64,000 nt of DNA from assembly GCA_015057115.1 (NCBI GenBank), contig SVEZ01000003.1, forward strand, positions 1-64,000. The letters are read 5' to 3'. Both the position numbers and the translations under genes were made by a program. The notes beneath the pieces are model-generated. The model did no database searches and was not told the DNA's origin. It was given only the letters and a program-made list of their open reading frames with translations. The stretch is from Lachnospiraceae bacterium (lineage in GTDB: Bacteria > Bacillota > Clostridia > Lachnospirales > Lachnospiraceae). Positions 16,496 through 25,054 of this stretch are shown here, piece after piece; position 1 is the stretch's first letter; every line of letters begins with the position of its first letter.

Positions 16496-17539
16496 TTAAA
16501 ATGCTCGCAATTCTTTTGTTAAGCTAAACGGAATAATTTCTCCGGGATTTGTTTCTTTGTATGCAGCCTCATTTCGCATATAATCTATGATATCTTTGGT
16601 ATTGCAGTCGCCAAATTTCGCGATTACTTTATTCAGAATGTTTTTTTCCTCATCATTTAATACAGAATAGTCCATATTGGCAGTGGGGTATATGTGAAGG
16701 GTAGTGTCGTAATCATTGTTTAGTTCATCTTTGATATTTAACTTTTCCAGGTTCATCAAACTGTGATGCCCAATGGGGATTGCGCCCATTGATTCATGGC
16801 GATAAACCATACCAGTCATGGAACAGCCACTCATAAGAAAGGAAATGGCATCGGAATACCAAAGCATTCGCATGAGTTTAGACTGGTAAAGGGTGTCGTT
16901 TTTCTCTGCCATATAAGAAATTATAGCTTCAATTTTGTCTATATTAAGTTGTGTGAAGCCATTTGAATCAGAGGGTGATTCAAATGGTGCGTACTCTCCC
17001 TCAAAGATTTGGCGTGTAAGAAATTCTTTCCCGTAAGAATCCAACTTTTCAACAATCTTAGCTTTTATATCACAAAGCTTTGCTTCAGAAAATTTCGATG
17101 AATTTTTTTTAAGAAAGTCCAACGCTTGTAACGGATTATCTTTGATTAATCGAAGCATTGCATCATAAGCATCATCTTGAATTGCTTTACTTTCGTATCG
17201 AGAGATGGTGGCCTCTCCCCATCCCAATAGTTTGGCAAGGTCGACTTGGGATAAGCCATAGTCATCTCGAATGGCAACGATTTCCGTAGAAGTAAGGAGT
17301 CCCATCTTAGAACGGTACGCATTTCTAGCATTAAGGAGGTTTTCGTTAGTCATTGCGCCGGTTTCAAATTCGTTTTCATCTGTGTCTGCATTGGCGCAAA
17401 AATAGTATCGCTCTTCATAGGTTACTTCCTCGCCTTTTAGTATAATGGTTGAGGTTCGTTTTCGTTCTTCGATTTCATGAGTTTTTTCGCAGAGCGGGCA
17501 GTACATAGTAATTTTTTTATTTAGTTTGTAGGTATTCAT
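16496..17539 (-). CDS. Panacea-domain (SocA-like) antitoxin with zinc finger and HTH
   Basis: 347 residues in the usual three-part plan. A YgiT/MqsA-type zinc finger (YCPLC ... YYFCAN) is followed by an HTH_3 DNA-binding domain at about residues 85-125 (RDDYGLSQVDLAKLLGWGEA, then TISRYE) and a C-terminal Panacea (DUF4065) domain (SKLMRMLWYSDAISF, GMVYRHESMGAIP, ending NEAAYKETNPGEIIPFSL). Family knowledge: Panacea proteins are antitoxins that neutralise very varied partner toxins and autoregulate. AGGAGG precedes ATG at 17539. No intact toxin gene is seen on either side; only a 41-codon remnant lies in the 5' leader. It may be an orphan antitoxin or may control something else, such as the downstream RNAs. 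Confidence 0.85.
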   Translation of the reverse strand: MNTYKLNKKITMYCPLCEKTHEIEERKRTSTIILKGEEVTYEERYYFCANADTDENEFETGAMTNENLLNARNAYRSKMGLLTSTEIVAIRDDYGLSQVDLAKLLGWGEATISRYESKAIQDDAYDAMLRLIKDNPLQALDFLKKNSSKFSEAKLCDIKAKIVEKLDSYGKEFLTRQIFEGEYAPFESPSDSNGFTQLNIDKIEAIISYMAEKNDTLYQSKLMRMLWYSDAISFLMSGCSMTGMVYRHESMGAIPIGHHSLMNLEKLNIKDELNNDYDTTLHIYPTANMDYSVLNDEEKNILNKVIAKFGDCNTKDIIDYMRNEAAYKETNPGEIIPFSLTKELRAF

Positions 17540-17584
17540 TTATTTTCCTCCTTCCTAAACCGTTACGCATAGGGGAAATCCATA

Positions 17585-17710
17585 TCATCCTTTGCATAAT
17601 GGAATGACACGCATACTATGTGCTTTGGGTGTTCGCGAATCTTTAACTTTATGCAACGAATCCAGAAAAGCGACTACTTCACGTTTTTTTGATTTTAAAC
17701 TAAGAAATAT
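17585..17710 (-). pseudogene. Short ORF remnant in the antitoxin leader, possible lost toxin
   Basis: In the leader between the antitoxin promoter and its ATG one frame stays open for 41 codons to TGA at 17587-17585, reading ...LKSKKREVVAFLDSLHK... . It lacks ATG, GTG or TTG at its beginning; ATA at 17710 follows a GGGGG ribosome-like stretch with good spacing, so a start codon may have mutated. A TTG lies internally. EVVAFLDSL resembles the start of HigB/Gp49-type toxins, but the match is short. Toxin-first order is normal for this antitoxin class. Could be noise. Confidence 0.3.
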
Positions 17711-17734
17711 CCCAATCGCCCCCTTTTAAACGAC

Positions 17735-17776
17735 ACTATCAATTGATAGTATAAACAACTAATGTAAATATGTCAA
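17735..17776 (-). promoter_or_regulatory. Antitoxin promoter with 16-bp palindromic operator
   Basis: Minus strand: TTGACA (17776-17771), 17-bp spacer, TATACT (17753-17748). The perfect palindrome ACTATCAATTGATAGT (17735-17750) overlaps the -10 element and start site, the expected position for autorepression by the HTH antitoxin. The predicted leader of about 200 nt before ATG 17539 is long enough to have held a small toxin gene. Confidence 0.75.
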
Positions 17777-17876
17777 TAGCTTAAGACTCATAAGTCGCTA
17801 GTAAAGCGAATCCGTTTTGTGATATACTAGAGCAAAGAACATCGAATTATCTATAGCAGCAGGAAAGGAGACAATC

Positions 17877-18392
17877 ATGTTTAAATTCGATTACGATGCA
17901 GCAGCTGCCCACTGGGTGGAGAAGGACAAAGCTTCCGTTCACATGGAAGAGACTGCGTTAAAGGAAAGAATAAGCAATTTTATTGAAAATCACAATACCT
18001 GCGCCCTTGCAACGGCTTCGGCTGAGGGAGTGCGCAATACGCCCATAGAGTACAATTTTGTGGAGGATTGTTTTTACTTTTTCTCGGAAGGCGGTTTGAA
18101 GTTTAAAGGTCTGAAAGAGAATAAAAATGTGGGATTGGCGATTTTTGAACCCTATGGCGGGTTTGGTCAGTTGAAAAGTCTGCAGGTGGAAGGTACGGCG
18201 GAAATGGTGGAACCATTTTCGGCGGAGTATCTGAAAATTATGGAATATAAGAAGATTCCGATGGAGGCTATGAAGAAACTTCCACAGCCCATGAAGCTGA
18301 TAAAAGTGACACCGGTAAGCTTTGATTATTTGGATTCTGACTTGAAGAAGGAAGGATTCGGAAGTCGCCAGCATACCAGTCAGATGATATAG
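17877..18392 (+). CDS. Pyridoxamine 5'-phosphate oxidase family (split β-barrel flavin) protein
   Basis: 171 residues. The core (about residues 30-150) is a FMN-binding split barrel: CALATASAEGVRNTPIEYNF, FYFFSEGGLKFKGLKENKNV, GLAIFEPYGGFGQLKSLQVE and the C-terminal MKLIKVTPVSFDYLD. Family members reduce or oxidise varied substrates or bind flavin/F420; no specific substrate is visible. Monocistronic, divergent from the antitoxin promoter, with AGGAAAGGAG before ATG 17877 and a TATACT at 17823-17828. Confidence 0.85.
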   Translation: MFKFDYDAAAAHWVEKDKASVHMEETALKERISNFIENHNTCALATASAEGVRNTPIEYNFVEDCFYFFSEGGLKFKGLKENKNVGLAIFEPYGGFGQLKSLQVEGTAEMVEPFSAEYLKIMEYKKIPMEAMKKLPQPMKLIKVTPVSFDYLDSDLKKEGFGSRQHTSQMI

Positions 18393-18615
18393 CATAAAAG
18401 TGCACAAACAACTATGTGCAAAATGACAAAATTGGTATGAAACAGGAAAAATAAAACGGTGCGATTTTGGAAATTGGAATAATAAAGGGGTTGATTTTTT
18501 AGGGCAATAGCGGATAGTTTTTTCCGGGAAAAATTGCTAAAATTAGCGTAGAATTCAACGGCCGGCGAATTCAAAAGAAATACGGGCATCATATGTGCCG
18601 AATAGGAGGCGGAAG

Positions 18616-19341
18616 GTGGAGCGGACTAAAAAGGTTAAGCCAAGAGATTTTGCCATGGAGCAGATTCAGTGGTATATCTGTGAGCATAAGTTGGGACCCC
18701 ATGCAAAGCTGCCGGGAGAACGGGAACTTTGTGAAATGTGGGGGCTGAATCGTTCTACCCTTCGTGGAGCTATTCGTCGCCTGATAGAGGAAAATATTCT
18801 GTATAGCGAAAAAGGAGCCGGAACCTACGTTGCAGCCCCGAAGTTCAGGATGCATTTACAGGATGTGAAGTCCACAACCGAAGCGTTTAGAGGGACGGGA
18901 AATTTTCTATGGACGGAGGTTGTAAAATCTTATTTCAAAGATGCAGATGCCTTTCTGGCGGAGAGGCTGAATATTGCTGAGGGTGACAGAGTATTCTGCT
19001 TAAAACGCGTCAGAAGAAAAAACAATGTTCCTTTTCGGATAGAGGAAAGCTATTTGAATTATGGAATATGTGAAGGAATTGAAGAACGCAGTTTTACTGA
19101 TGAGTCATTATTTCAGATTTTGAGAAATGCGGGATTGACTCCGGACAGGGGAAACGAAGAAATCGGAATTTCTTATGTATCGAAGGAAGAAGCGCAGCTG
19201 CTGGGAATCAGCGAAGGGCAGTATGTGTTTGAATTGCAGGGAATTACTGTGGATGATAAAGGGCGATGCTTAGAATTCTTTCGGAGTTTAACCAGAGCCG
19301 ATCAGGTTCAGTTTTCCAGTATTCTGAAAAGGAAGGGATGA
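18616..19341 (+). CDS. frlR: GntR/HutC-type regulator of the fructoselysine operon
   Basis: 241 residues. An N-terminal winged helix (PGERELCEMWGLNRSTLRGA, then IRRLIEENILYSEKGAGTYV) is followed by a UTRA effector domain (about residues 90-240). GTG 18616 is preferred over GTG 18595 since AGGAGG at 18604-18609 fits it. It heads the operon and probably represses it until a fructoselysine (phosphate) effector binds the UTRA domain, by analogy with B. subtilis FrlR. The upstream region contains the palindrome GCTAA-AA-TTAGC (18536-18547) and two GAATTC words (18551, 18567) that could be operators. Confidence 0.82.
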   Translation: MERTKKVKPRDFAMEQIQWYICEHKLGPHAKLPGERELCEMWGLNRSTLRGAIRRLIEENILYSEKGAGTYVAAPKFRMHLQDVKSTTEAFRGTGNFLWTEVVKSYFKDADAFLAERLNIAEGDRVFCLKRVRRKNNVPFRIEESYLNYGICEGIEERSFTDESLFQILRNAGLTPDRGNEEIGISYVSKEEAQLLGISEGQYVFELQGITVDDKGRCLEFFRSLTRADQVQFSSILKRKG

Positions 19342-19354
19342 GAGAGGTAAGAAC

Positions 19355-20149
19355 ATGAAGTTGGCAGCGATAGGCAGTAACTGTATTGATTTTTACAGTA
19401 ATCTGGAAGGTGGGAAACCTTTTCCCGGCGGCGGACCGGTAAATATGGCTGTGTATACCCTGCGAATCGGCGGGAAAGCATCCTATATCGGTGCGGTAGG
19501 AGATGACGACTACGGTAAGATTATGCAGGAAGCCATGAGTGGAAAGGGCGTGGATATTTCCCACCTTTATGTAAAAAGGGGAAAAACGGCAGTATCCCGG
19601 GTGGAACTCCAAAACGGAGAGAGAGTGTTTGGAGAATACAGGGAAGGGGTGCTGGCGGAGTTTCAATTAAGCGAAGAAGACAAGGCATTTATTTTGACCC
19701 ATGATGTGGTGGTTGCGGATTTGTGGGGCAGAGTGGAAGGTGAGTTTGCACAGCTGCAGAAAAGCGGAATCCGGACAGCCTTCGATTGTGCGAATCACCC
19801 GGATGCGGAAGCGGCAAAACGTGCGGTACCATACGCGGATTATTTGTTCTTTTCTGCAGAGGATGAGGATAGAGCGGAAATTCGTGAAAAGATGAAAGCA
19901 ATCCGGGAAGACGGAGCCAAAATGGTCATTTGTATGTTGGGAAAAAACGGAAGCCTTTGTTTTGACGGCAAAGAATTTTACCGGTACGGAATTAAAGAGT
20001 GCAGGAAAACGGTGGATACCATGGGAGCCGGCGACAGCTATATTGCCGGATTTTTGAAGGGTATTACCGAAGGAATGACCGTAGAGAAAGCGATGGAGCT
20101 GGGCGCAGCCACAGCAGCGGATACACTGTCGTATTTTGGCGCCTGGTAA
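19355..20149 (+). CDS. frlD: Fructoselysine 6-kinase (PfkB family)
   Basis: 264 residues. ATP-dependent phosphorylation of fructoselysine (ε-fructosyllysine) to fructoselysine 6-phosphate. The substrate side shows GSNCIDFY, FPGGGPVNMAVYTLRIGG and GAVGDDDYG; the PfkB catalytic motif is DTMGAGDSYIAGFL, with the base Asp in GAGD. The C-terminus YFGAW parallels YHGAW of E. coli FrlD. Directly followed by a regulator fragment and the deglycase, which carries out the next step. Confidence 0.9.
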   Translation: MKLAAIGSNCIDFYSNLEGGKPFPGGGPVNMAVYTLRIGGKASYIGAVGDDDYGKIMQEAMSGKGVDISHLYVKRGKTAVSRVELQNGERVFGEYREGVLAEFQLSEEDKAFILTHDVVVADLWGRVEGEFAQLQKSGIRTAFDCANHPDAEAAKRAVPYADYLFFSAEDEDRAEIREKMKAIREDGAKMVICMLGKNGSLCFDGKEFYRYGIKECRKTVDTMGAGDSYIAGFLKGITEGMTVEKAMELGAATAADTLSYFGAW

Positions 20150-20189
20150 ATGAACGGAAATTGGAATTACACGATTGGAACATGGTTTT

Positions 20190-20720
20190 ATGGAAAAGAA
20201 GGAAACTAGAGTGCAACGGAATATGGATGATTTGAAGGGTTTTACTCAGACGATGCTGGAAAAAGACCGGGTTCCGACTGTTAAAATCCTGAATAAGTAT
20301 GTTCGGGAAGCGGGGAATTGGTATGCATCACTTTTTCACATTCATCCGGAGGATCAGTTGTTTTACATCCGACGGTTGTGTTTGGCGGACGAAGAGCCGG
20401 TTTCTCTAGAAGAAATCTACATACCCAAGTATCTGGTTCCAAAATTGAGTGGAATTGATTTGAATATGTTTTCGATTTACGAAACCTACACCATGTTTGG
20501 AATCAATCTGCAGCGGGCGGATGAGACTCTGGATCTGTTGATTCCGGATGCAGTGGATGCGAAGCTCCTGAAGATGGAGCCGGATATGCCGGCGTTATTC
20601 TTTCAGAGCACTTCGTATGATGAACTGGGACGGGTTATTGAGTTTAACAAAAACTATGTCAGAGGCGATAAGTGTACTTTCAATGTCCGTTTTTCAAGCA
20701 AAGGGAACAGGGAGATGTAA
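20190..20720 (+). CDS. UTRA-domain protein lacking the GntR DNA-binding domain
   Basis: About 176 residues consisting only of a UTRA effector-binding domain: MDDLKGFTQTMLEKDRVPTV, RVPTVKILN, FYIRRLCLADEEPVSLEEIY and VIEFNKNYVRGDKCTFNV are all from the domain of FrlR-like GntR regulators. No winged helix precedes it in any frame, so the protein cannot bind DNA itself. The start is uncertain: ATG 20190 or GTG 20211 (AAGGAAA spaced correctly). It sits between frlD and frlB, two bases before the frlB ATG. It may heterodimerise with the full regulator, buffer the effector, or be a decaying duplicate. Confidence 0.75.
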   Translation: MEKKETRVQRNMDDLKGFTQTMLEKDRVPTVKILNKYVREAGNWYASLFHIHPEDQLFYIRRLCLADEEPVSLEEIYIPKYLVPKLSGIDLNMFSIYETYTMFGINLQRADETLDLLIPDAVDAKLLKMEPDMPALFFQSTSYDELGRVIEFNKNYVRGDKCTFNVRFSSKGNREM

Positions 20721-20722
20721 AC

Positions 20723-21787
20723 ATGGAGAGAAAACATAGTGTGTGGGCAGAGGAGATTACTCCCTGCCTGCGTAATTTTGATGAAAAAAAACAGATGGAA
20801 AGTGTCAATGGAGCATTGGCCCTTCGAGGTCAAATTGAAGGAATTATAGATCAGATTTGGGAAGAAGGCTTTGACGGCATTTATTTTATGGGTATTGGAG
20901 GTACTTATGCCTCCGGCATGCAGGTAGAAGTGTATATGCGAGGAAAATCCCGGCTGCCGGTGTATGTGGAGAATGCAGCGGAGTTTCTTACCACCGGAAA
21001 CAAGCGTTTTACAGAAAAGTCCGTGCTGATTTATTCTTCCGTGTCCGGCAATACGAAGGAAATGGTGGAGCTGGTGAAAAAAGTCAAAGCCATGGGAGCC
21101 AGGGTATTTGCCTTCATCGATACACCGGGAACGATGTTGACGGCTGAGGATATGCAGGATTACCTTATTCTGTACCCCATGAATGAACAATTGAAGTTCT
21201 ACATGGTGGCAAATTATCTTATGTATAAAAATGGCGAATTTGATGACTATACGGAATACAATGCCCAGATGGAACAGTATCTGGCAAAGGATCTGGCGGA
21301 AGTGGAAAAAGAAGCGGATGCCTGGGCTTTTGGATTTGCAAAAGAGAAGGTGGCGTTTTATAATGAACATAAGGATTTGCCTCATTATTTTATCGGCTCC
21401 GGAAATCAATACGGAGCCACCTATTCCTATGCTATGTGTTATTGGGAAGAGCAGATGTGGATTCGTACCAAATCCATTAGCTGTCAGGAGTTTTTCCACG
21501 GTATGCAGGAGATAATTGAGGCAGATACGCCGGTAACATTGTTTATCGGGGAAGACGAGCAGCGCCCTCTGGCAGAGCGGGTAGCACGGTTTTTGCCCAA
21601 GGTAAACGGAAATTATACCATTATTGATACCAGGGAATACGCACTGGAAGGAATCAGCGAAAAATACCGTGGCAGCTTGTCCCATCTTGTAATGCGAGCG
21701 GTGAATGCCAGAGTGGATGCATATATGGAGCTTTTTCTGAGACACCCCCTTTCTATCCGCAGATATTACCGGCAATTTGACTATTAA
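20723..21787 (+). CDS. frlB: Fructoselysine 6-phosphate deglycase (SIS domain)
   Basis: 354 residues with two SIS sugar-isomerase folds. FrlB-type enzymes split fructoselysine 6-phosphate into lysine and glucose 6-phosphate. Visible features: GIGGTYASGMQ, SSVSGNTKEMVE (phosphosugar loop), GSGNQYGATYSYAM, SCQEFFHGMQEII (position of the catalytic His/Glu pair) and the C-terminal HPLSIRRYYRQFDY, which resembles the E. coli FrlB ending. ATG 20723 follows AGGGAG; an earlier in-frame ATG lies inside the previous gene. A glucoselysine deglycase specificity cannot be excluded. Confidence 0.87.
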   Translation: MERKHSVWAEEITPCLRNFDEKKQMESVNGALALRGQIEGIIDQIWEEGFDGIYFMGIGGTYASGMQVEVYMRGKSRLPVYVENAAEFLTTGNKRFTEKSVLIYSSVSGNTKEMVELVKKVKAMGARVFAFIDTPGTMLTAEDMQDYLILYPMNEQLKFYMVANYLMYKNGEFDDYTEYNAQMEQYLAKDLAEVEKEADAWAFGFAKEKVAFYNEHKDLPHYFIGSGNQYGATYSYAMCYWEEQMWIRTKSISCQEFFHGMQEIIEADTPVTLFIGEDEQRPLAERVARFLPKVNGNYTIIDTREYALEGISEKYRGSLSHLVMRAVNARVDAYMELFLRHPLSIRRYYRQFDY

Positions 21788-21805
21788 GGAAAAGAGGACA
21801 TGAAG

Positions 21806-22957
21806 ATGAATATCACAAAAGACATGCTGGAAGAACTGGTGGACCTGATTAAAACCATGACAGCCATACCGGCTCCCTCGCATCAGGAAGATCAAAGAGT
21901 TGCTTTTATTAAAGAATATTTACAAAGGGCAGGATATGAGCCTATTGTGGACGAGGCAAAAAATGTAATCGTGGAGCTTCCGGCAGAGTTAGATGGGGTT
22001 CATCTTTATACGGCACATACAGATACTGTTTTTCCGGATACCACCCCCATCCCGGTGTATGAAAAGGATGGAAAGCTTTTCGGACCGGGAGTAGGGGATG
22101 ATACCGCCAATGCCTGCGGTATGCTGCTGGCATTAAAATATCTGAAAAAATCCGGTCTGAAAGTGAAACGTCCCGTAGCCTATGTTTTTGACAGCTGTGA
22201 AGAAGGACTGGGTAACCTGAAAGGGATGTGGGCGGCGTATCACCGCTATGAAAAGAAGCTGAAACGCCATATAGCGTTTGACGGAAGTACGGATCACGTG
22301 GTGAACCGGGCAGTGGGAAGCAAGCGATATGAGATAAAAGTGCAGACTGTGGGAGGTCATTCCTACAATGCTTTTGGGCGAAAAAATGCCATCGCCCAGG
22401 CTGCGAAAATGATTAGCGCCTTATACGAAATGAAGGTTTCGGATCTTCCCGGCAAAACCACCTTTAACGTGGGAACGATATGCGGTGGTACCAGTGTGAA
22501 CACCATTGCCCAGGAAGCAACCTTTCTATTCGAATATCGGTCTGACAGGCAGGAGCACCTGGAAATCATGAAAAACCGGGCAGAACAGGCGCTTTTTACG
22601 GCACTGGGCTGTGATGTGGAATTGGCAGACGGAGCCCGCCTACAGGTGGATGAGGAGACTTTGGTTTCGGTAACAATTATTGGAGACCGACCGGGCATGG
22701 GAGATGTGGAAGTAAAACAGCAGGAGAAGCTTTCGGATTATGTAAAAGAAAAGCTTACGCTTTTTACCGGAGAAGAACCGGATTTTACCAGCGGCTCTAC
22801 GGATTGCAATATTCCATTATCCAAGGGGATTCCGGCGGTTTGTTTCGGCATTTACCTGGGAAGTTTGCAGCATACCAGAGAGGAGTGGATTGACATTGCT
22901 TCCATGGAAGTGGGACTGAAAACCATGGTTTCCATATTGGAGGAGGATTACCGTTAA
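21806..22957 (+). CDS. M20 family metallopeptidase
   Basis: 383 residues from ATG 21806 (AAGAGG eight bases upstream; ATG 21800 is too close to it). Zinc ligands follow the M20 plan: TAHTDTVF (His), GVGDDTANA (bridging Asp), DSCEEGLGNLKG (catalytic Glu pair), AFDGS (Asp) and LQHTREEW (distal His). A dimerisation domain occupies about residues 175-290. PepT-like di/tripeptidase or deacylase activity is likely. In an Amadori-product operon it may free fructosyllysine from short peptides or deacylate it; this is inferred from position. Confidence 0.85.
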   Translation: MNITKDMLEELVDLIKTMTAIPAPSHQEDQRVAFIKEYLQRAGYEPIVDEAKNVIVELPAELDGVHLYTAHTDTVFPDTTPIPVYEKDGKLFGPGVGDDTANACGMLLALKYLKKSGLKVKRPVAYVFDSCEEGLGNLKGMWAAYHRYEKKLKRHIAFDGSTDHVVNRAVGSKRYEIKVQTVGGHSYNAFGRKNAIAQAAKMISALYEMKVSDLPGKTTFNVGTICGGTSVNTIAQEATFLFEYRSDRQEHLEIMKNRAEQALFTALGCDVELADGARLQVDEETLVSVTIIGDRPGMGDVEVKQQEKLSDYVKEKLTLFTGEEPDFTSGSTDCNIPLSKGIPAVCFGIYLGSLQHTREEWIDIASMEVGLKTMVSILEEDYR

Positions 22958-23658
22958 TGAAACAAATTACGTTGGCGGAATTGCAAAGAATAATCGAAAG
23001 TGAAGAAGCTCGTGGAAGCGCTAATCTTATGGAAGCAGAATTTCAGGATATGGATTTGTCCGGAATGGACCTTCACGGTCTTAATTTCAGCAAAAGCGCT
23101 TTTCAGAATGTGACCTTTCGGGGGACGAATTTGGCAGGAGCGATTTTTGAAAATTCCCTTCTGGATGGAATCGCCCTTATAGAGTGCGACCTGACCGGTG
23201 CCAGTCTTGTTGGAACTTGCTTGAGGGAAGGAAGTTTGAAGGGATGTGACTGCAGAGGGGTGGATTTTTATTCTGCAGTATTGGAGCATACGGATTTAAC
23301 GGATATCATTACAGATGATACCACCAAATGGTTTCAGATGCACTGTCCGGCGACGGGACCGATTTTGGGATATAAGAAGTGTTTTGGAGACCGTTTGGTG
23401 CAGCTTTTGATTCCGGCAGATGCCAAGCGCACCAGCGCCACACGACCATCTTGTCGGGCAAGTAAAGCCAAGGTGCTATCGATTTGGAATTTTGATGCAA
23501 CGGAAAGCTTTGATGAAGCCTGGTCCTTGGTGGATGACAATTTTGTCTACCGAAAAGGACAATGGGTGGAGGTTAAGAACTTTAACGAAGACCGGTGGTT
23601 TGATTCTACTACGGGAATTCATTTCTGGCTGACGAGAGAGGAAGCCATCGCCTATTAA
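22957..23658 (+). CDS. Pentapeptide-repeat protein with a DUF5758-like C-terminal domain
   Basis: 233 residues. Residues ~25-120 are pentapeptide repeats (MEAEFQDMDLSGMDLHGLNF, GTNLAGAIFEN, CDLTGASLVG, GCDCRGVDF), expected to form a right-handed quadrilateral β-helix. The second half (WNFDATESFDEAWSLVDDNF, FVYRKGQWV, STTGIHFWLTREEAIAY) is the domain usually called DUF5758. The start ATG overlaps the TAA of the peptidase gene by one base behind GGAGGAGG, so translation is coupled. Function unknown; a DNA-gyrase-mimic role as in Qnr is not supported. Confidence 0.85.
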   Translation: MKQITLAELQRIIESEEARGSANLMEAEFQDMDLSGMDLHGLNFSKSAFQNVTFRGTNLAGAIFENSLLDGIALIECDLTGASLVGTCLREGSLKGCDCRGVDFYSAVLEHTDLTDIITDDTTKWFQMHCPATGPILGYKKCFGDRLVQLLIPADAKRTSATRPSCRASKAKVLSIWNFDATESFDEAWSLVDDNFVYRKGQWVEVKNFNEDRWFDSTTGIHFWLTREEAIAY

Positions 23659-23698
23659 TTTTGTTGACAAAGCAAACAAAGGGAGAAGGAGGCACGTA

Positions 23699-24676
23699 GT
23701 GATAATTTTAAACGAAAAAGAAATGTGGACAGCAGTTGCGCTTGATGAAGTGCTGGATGCGGTGGAAGACGCTTTTGCCATTCATCGGGGAGGCAACTAT
23801 CTGATGCCGGACCGGCATGTGGTGGAAGAGAAGGGGGATAAGCTGATGTTTATGCCCTGCTTTTTGGATTCGGTGATAAGTACCAAAATGCTTGCGGAAT
23901 TTCCGGAAAATCCGGGAAAAGGGAAACCATTGTTAAGCGGACTGGTTATTTTAAATGATAGACGGGATGGTCAGGTGACTGCCATTCTTAACGGGGGAGA
24001 ACTTACGGCTATGCGTACAGGTGCCGTTGGCGGTGTGGCTATCAAATATCTTGCGCCAAAAGAGGCCAAAACGGTAGGCCTTGCCGGATGTGGCGTACAG
24101 GGATTTACACAATTATTGTATGCCTGTCATGTGCGTGACATAAAGGAAGTACGTTTATATGATGCATTTAAAAAGGACTATACGGATTTTGTAAAACGGT
24201 TAAAAGACCGGATTCCGAGAAAAGACATTGAGTTTATTGTCTGCCGGGATGCAAAGGAACTTGCTGAGAAATCGGAAATTCTGATTACGGCAACCCAGAC
24301 CAAGGAGCCGATTTTTCCGGATGATATGGAATTACTTAAGGGAAAAACTTTTATCTCTATTGGATCATGGATTCCGGACAGACGGGAACTTCCCATGGCG
24401 GTTTCAAAACTGGTAAATACCGTCTACGCAGATTTGCCTTATGCCAAGGAAGAAAGCGGAGATTTGAAGATTCCGTTGGACGAAGGCATTCTTACCCACG
24501 ACCGTGTGAAATATATTGAGGATTTGATTGCTGATGTAAAAGCGGGAAAACCCCATGAACTATCTGAAACAAGATGGTTTAAGACGGTGGGAATGGGAAT
24601 TTTTGATGCCAGAGTCGGTCAGCTCTTATATGAAAAAGCCCTTGAGCGGGGGATTGGAACTAAGGTGGACTTTTAA
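23699..24676 (+). CDS. Ornithine cyclodeaminase / μ-crystallin family protein
   Basis: 325 residues, GTG start behind GAAGGAGG. The NAD(P)-binding Rossmann segment reads TVGLAGCGVQGFTQLL, and substrate-side motifs MFMPCF, STKMLAEFPEN, GELTAMRTGAVGGVA and SIGSWIPDRREL are typical. Members are ornithine cyclodeaminases, alanine dehydrogenases, ketimine reductases or lysine cyclodeaminases. As last gene of an operon that releases lysine from fructoselysine, action on a lysine-derived amine or imine is attractive but unproven. Confidence 0.85.
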   Translation: MIILNEKEMWTAVALDEVLDAVEDAFAIHRGGNYLMPDRHVVEEKGDKLMFMPCFLDSVISTKMLAEFPENPGKGKPLLSGLVILNDRRDGQVTAILNGGELTAMRTGAVGGVAIKYLAPKEAKTVGLAGCGVQGFTQLLYACHVRDIKEVRLYDAFKKDYTDFVKRLKDRIPRKDIEFIVCRDAKELAEKSEILITATQTKEPIFPDDMELLKGKTFISIGSWIPDRRELPMAVSKLVNTVYADLPYAKEESGDLKIPLDEGILTHDRVKYIEDLIADVKAGKPHELSETRWFKTVGMGIFDARVGQLLYEKALERGIGTKVDF

Positions 24677-24688
24677 AGGCCAAAAAAT

Positions 24689-24716
24689 AAAGACAACCAG
24701 TCGATCGGTTGTCTTT
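24689..24716 (+). terminator. Intrinsic terminator ending the fructoselysine operon
   Basis: AAAGACAACC (24689-24698) pairs perfectly with GGTTGTCTTT (24707-24716) around an 8-nt loop, ending in TTTTA. The A-rich left arm suggests it may work in both directions. Confidence 0.8.
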
Positions 24717-25054
24717 TAGGAGAAGGTATTTTTACTATGGGGTTAGCAAAAATTATATAATGTATTGGGGGGGTTACAAGTAGTATAATACCATAGTAGA
24801 ATGAGAAAGTGTCAACAAATAATACAAAAAATGCAAACAAAATTTGTGTAAAATCAACAAAGTACAAGGCTGGGGCAAATGCACTCATCCGTGAAAAAAA
24901 TGCGGATGTCCGCAAAAATATCATGAGGCTAACATCGAAAGAAAACGCGAGCAGATTTTTGATTGAACAAATCCCTCTCTTATGGTAAAATCAATAAGAT
25001 ATGGATCTTATGCAGGTGTAGACCTGTGGAAAATAGAGTAGGAGATGTAAACAT
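24717..25054 (+). promoter_or_regulatory. Gene-free stretch with the ychF promoter
   Basis: No gene seen. TTGAAC (24963-24968), a 17-bp spacer and TAAAAT (24986-24991) form a good promoter for ychF. Other structure: an 8-bp inverted repeat TACTATGG/CCATAGTA (24733-24740 with 24791-24798), a TGCGGA-TG-TCCGCA hairpin (24901-24914) that with the neighbouring A-run would look like a terminator on the minus strand, and a CAGGT-GTAG-ACCTG hairpin in the ychF leader (about 25013-25026). Confidence 0.55.

Noticed and set aside
18595-18616. GTG 18595 as start of the GntR regulator
   Set aside because: AGGAGG at 18604-18609 lies downstream of it and is correctly spaced for GTG 18616.
20654-21895. 413-codon minus-strand ORF
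   Set aside because: It lies entirely antisense to frlB, which has clear SIS motifs; composition (His/Cys/Phe-rich) is typical of a shadow frame.
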